This document shows, in pieces, positions 6,118 through 8,078 of a stretch of 8,078 nucleotides of DNA. The first letter of the stretch is position 1. Each line of letters begins with the position of its first letter. Under the pieces are notes generated by a model. The model ran no database searches. It was not told the DNA's origin and was given only the letters and a program-made list of their open reading frames with translations. Position numbers and translations under genes: made by a program. The stretch is from assembly GCA_028065725.1 (NCBI GenBank), contig JAPTVL010000061.1:1-8078 (forward strand), in the 5' to 3' direction. This DNA is from Betaproteobacteria bacterium. GTDB lineage: Bacteria > Pseudomonadota > Gammaproteobacteria > Burkholderiales > Rhodocyclaceae.

Positions 6118-6375
6118 GTGGCCAAGGAAGAACTCATCGAAATGAGCGGCGTAGTCACGGAAGTGCTGCCCGACTCGCGCTATCGCGTCACGCTCGACAA
6201 CGGCCACATCCTGGTCGCCTACACGGCGGGCAAGATGCGCCTGCATCACATCCGCATCATCGCGGGCGACAAGGTCACGCTCGAAATCTCGCCCTACGAC
6301 CTTTCAAAGGGCCGCATCAACTTCCGTCACATCGAAGGCCGCGCGGCGACGCCCCGACAGCAACACCGGCACTGA
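6118..6375 (+). CDS. infA: Translation initiation factor IF-1
   Basis: An 85-residue IF-1. Residues 1-72 follow the E. coli protein closely ([11 protein letters not shown] opening, [22 protein letters not shown], then [10 protein letters not shown]), forming one OB fold that binds the ribosomal A site of the 30S subunit during initiation. A 13-residue basic tail rich in R, Q and H extends beyond the usual 72 residues, as in the longer IF-1 copies I recall from beta-proteobacteria. The start is GTG at 6118, with GGAG eight bases upstream; no ATG alternative precedes it. It lies 25 bases after the terminator of the cold-shock gene, leaving little room for a promoter, so partial readthrough may feed it. 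Its stop is only three bases from the stop of the convergent oxidase gene. Confidence 0.96.
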   Translation: MAKEELIEMSGVVTEVLPDSRYRVTLDNGHILVAYTAGKMRLHHIRIIAGDKVTLEISPYDLSKGRINFRHIEGRAATPRQQHRH

Positions 6376-6378
6376 GCC

Positions 6379-7710
6379 TCAGGCCCGGCGGCGCAGCATC
6401 AGCTTGAGGCAGACCAGGACGAACATGATGCCGCCGATCACGGCGATCAGGCCGCCCGCGCCCATCATGCCCATGCCGATTTTCTGCGGCAGCGAAACCA
6501 GCGCCTGCTCGGCACCGGCCACCTTGCGCTGCACGCCGTAGCCGCCCGACCAGGCCAGGCCGAGGATGTGGATCAACTGGCCGCCGCCATACACATAGGG
6601 CTGCCAGCGCGCCATGCGCCCCTCCACTTCGCCGAAGCCCAGTTGCGGCAGCAGCACATAGGCCAGGCCCATGAAGGCCAGCGTCACGCCCACCGTGGAG
6701 CCGTGATAGTGCGCCGGGATCACCACATTCACGCCCTGGATCATGTAGGCCAGCACGCCGCCCACGGCGAACAGCGAGAAGGACGCGATGAAGGCCGACT
6801 TGGCCGCACCGGACACCACCTTGCGCGTCGCCCACAGGCTGAGCAAGCCGACCAGGATCAGCGGCGCCATGTAGGGATGGCCCCAAATCATCAGCTTGGC
6901 AAACAGCTCCATGTGCGCCAGTTCGCCGACCGGTAGCGTGAAGTAGATCGCCGGCACCACCAGCAGGGGCAATGCCGCGATCCAGAACATGGCCGACATC
7001 GCGCGTGGCGCGGTCGCCGGGGGCTGCCCGAGATGGTCGGCAATCCACAGCCAGGCCACCACCATCAGCAGCGCATGCTGGAACTGCAGGGTATGACCGC
7101 CACCCCAGAATAGCACTTCGAAATAGATTTTTTCCTCGATCCGCGGCACCGCGATCCAGGACCAGACGAAGGCGGTCAGCGCGAAAAAGGCCGCCACCGC
7201 GCCGAGGAAGGCGCCGAGCTGCAGCGGCGAACCAAAGGCCGGACGCGGCCAGGTGGTGAGCAGCGCACGCAGCACCGCCAGCCCGAAGCCCGCGCCGCAG
7301 ATCCACAGCGAAGCGTAGAACACCGGCTGCTGCAGCACCGGGATGTAGTTGTTGAGCACCGGGTCGGCGCCCGGCAGGAAGGGTGATACCGTCATCACTG
7401 CGGTGCCCAGCGCCGCCAGCGCGAAACCGCACCAACCGAGCCAGGCAAAGCCGCCGCTGCCCAGCGCGCTCCAGATCACCGCGGCAAAAGCCATGAACCA
7501 GATCGCCACCGAGAGGTCGACATGGACTACCAGCGCGGCGCGGAAAAAATCCTTCAGCGGGAACACATCCTGGATTCCCGGCGTGCGCGAGAGCACCAGC
7601 AAAATGGCCAGCAATCCGGAACCGATGAGTGCCATCAGCCCCAGCCACAACCATGCCCTGGCAAGGGCTTTTGATCCCTCGCCGGAAACCGTAACGATAT
7701 GCGAATTCAC
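6379..7710 (-). CDS. Heme-copper oxidase superfamily subunit I-like protein (atypical active site)
   Basis: A 443-residue integral membrane protein with about twelve hydrophobic helices, close in length to NorB/CcoN-type subunits. Family marks in order: H63 in VVHVDLSV (helix II, low-spin heme), H206 in FWGGGH (helix VI, copper/FeB site), H278 in IWGHPYM (helix VII) and H334/H336 in AHYHG (helix X, high- and low-spin heme ligands). The helix VII pair that should read HH reads H278-P279, and the position of the helix VI cross-linked tyrosine (four after H206) is F210. This fits a NOR-like or otherwise non-standard member better than a normal O2-reducing oxidase; no subunit II or III gene is adjacent. 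GTG at 7710 is chosen as start because GGAG lies six bases upstream; the frame beyond it to 7935 runs antisense into the SCO gene. The divergent SCO gene supports a respiratory, metal-dependent role. Specific reaction uncertain. Confidence 0.85.
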   Translation of the reverse strand: MNSHIVTVSGEGSKALARAWLWLGLMALIGSGLLAILLVLSRTPGIQDVFPLKDFFRAALVVHVDLSVAIWFMAFAAVIWSALGSGGFAWLGWCGFALAALGTAVMTVSPFLPGADPVLNNYIPVLQQPVFYASLWICGAGFGLAVLRALLTTWPRPAFGSPLQLGAFLGAVAAFFALTAFVWSWIAVPRIEEKIYFEVLFWGGGHTLQFQHALLMVVAWLWIADHLGQPPATAPRAMSAMFWIAALPLLVVPAIYFTLPVGELAHMELFAKLMIWGHPYMAPLILVGLLSLWATRKVVSGAAKSAFIASFSLFAVGGVLAYMIQGVNVVIPAHYHGSTVGVTLAFMGLAYVLLPQLGFGEVEGRMARWQPYVYGGGQLIHILGLAWSGGYGVQRKVAGAEQALVSLPQKIGMGMMGAGGLIAVIGGIMFVLVCLKLMLRRRA

Positions 7711-7733
7711 TATAGCTCCGCGAAAAATGCTCA

Positions 7734-7739
7734 AGTATA
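7734..7739 (-). promoter_or_regulatory. Probable -10 box of the oxidase gene
   Basis: Read on the minus strand, 7739-7734 is TATACT, five of six matches to TATAAT, which would place the start site near 7727 and give a leader of about 16 nt before the GTG at 7710. No convincing -35 hexamer is found at 16-18 bp, so an activator may be needed. The 96-bp region 7711-7806 must carry the divergent promoters of both neighbouring genes; TACACT at 7765-7770 is a weak candidate -10 for the SCO gene. Confidence 0.4.
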
Positions 7740-7806
7740 CGGCAATGGTTCGAGGCAAACGCGGTACACTGGCAAATGCATCGACTCTCGCCCGTTTTTC
7801 ATTCCC

Positions 7807-8078
7807 ATGAAGCTGCTTGCCACCCTGTTTTTCAGCCTCGCCCTGCTGCTCTCCGGATGCTCCGAACCGAAGCAGTTCGTTTCCACCGACCTGTCGATGG
7901 TCGACTGGGGCAAGGATTTCAGGCTTACCGATCACAACGGCCAGCCGCGCAGCCTGGGCGACTTCAAGGGCAAGGCGGTGGTCCTGTTCTTCGGCTACAC
8001 CCAGTGCCCCGATGTCTGCCCGACCACGCTATCCACCATGCGCGAGGCCATGACGCTGCTCGGCGACGATGCCAAACG
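7807..8078 (+). CDS. SCO1/SenC-type copper/thiol assembly lipoprotein, 3' end cut by the window
   Basis: The first 90 residues of a SCO-family protein running off the right edge. Residues 1-18 form a lipoprotein signal peptide with lipobox LSGC (acylated C18), so the mature protein is membrane-anchored and faces the periplasm. The thioredoxin-like fold begins after F38, and TQCPDVCP carries the copper- or disulfide-forming C67-x3-C71 pair. The conserved distal histidine lies beyond the window. SCO proteins deliver copper to, or reduce thiols of, cytochrome oxidase sites (CuA or CuB) in the periplasm. Divergent placement beside the heme-copper oxidase-like gene matches that job. No clear ribosome-binding site precedes the ATG; the start is set by the signal peptide. 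Confidence 0.92.
   Translation, partial: MKLLATLFFSLALLLSGCSEPKQFVSTDLSMVDWGKDFRLTDHNGQPRSLGDFKGKAVVLFFGYTQCPDVCPTTLSTMREAMTLLGDDAK

Noticed and set aside
6317..7654. 445-residue minus-strand frame overlapping the oxidase gene
   Set aside because: The other minus frame carries all heme-copper ligands and transmembrane helices; this one is an arginine/glycine-rich shadow.
7762..7775. Possible FNR-like box for the oxidase gene near -41.5 (TTGCC-N4-TACCG on the minus strand)
   Set aside because: Only one half-site resembles TTGAC and the other does not match, so spacing alone is not enough.

Overview
The window is high-GC, densely coded bacterial DNA. The IF-1, cold-shock and SCO proteins and the general gene style point to a Betaproteobacterium, most likely of the Rhodocyclaceae (Accumulibacter/Dechloromonas-like). 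That placement is inference from protein flavour, not from a marker gene.

Positions 1-4135 (+ strand) hold a three-gene operon. It starts with what looks like an oxygen-controlled promoter: a TTGAT-N4-GTCAA box at 1-14 sits exactly 41.5 bp before the start site predicted from a TATCAT -10 box. Gene 1 (99-1670) is a membrane cytochrome b fused to a 2x[4Fe-4S] ferredoxin and an MvhD-type iron-sulfur domain. Gene 2 (1663-2178) is a small membrane-anchored protein of unknown function. Gene 3 (2222-4135) is a second, paralogous cytochrome b fused instead to a [2Fe-2S] ferredoxin and a flavin/NAD(P) reductase. Both cytochromes keep all four bis-heme histidines and a variant (DWF) of the quinol-site PEWY motif. 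The operon looks like a twin-output quinol/low-potential-carrier oxidoreductase, probably expressed when oxygen is low. This is the most interesting part of the window.

Positions 4199-5653 (- strand) carry a DapA/NanA-superfamily aldolase that lacks several DapA active-site residues, preceded by a small unrecognised protein with a winged-helix-like C-terminus. A 21-bp palindrome lies between them.

Positions 5764-6375 (+ strand) carry a cold-shock protein gene with a terminator-like hairpin and U-tract just before its start codon. After a strong terminator comes an infA gene for an 85-residue IF-1.

Positions 6379-7710 (- strand) encode a heme-copper-oxidase-superfamily subunit I whose second helix-VII copper histidine appears to be proline. 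Divergently transcribed from it, and cut by the window end, is a SCO1/SenC-type lipoprotein (7807 onward), a copper/thiol assembly factor that fits a terminal-oxidase neighbourhood.

The window therefore combines respiratory electron transfer (two loci) with a cold-shock/translation pair and a small metabolic locus. No tRNA, rRNA, CRISPR array, insertion sequence or phage gene is visible.
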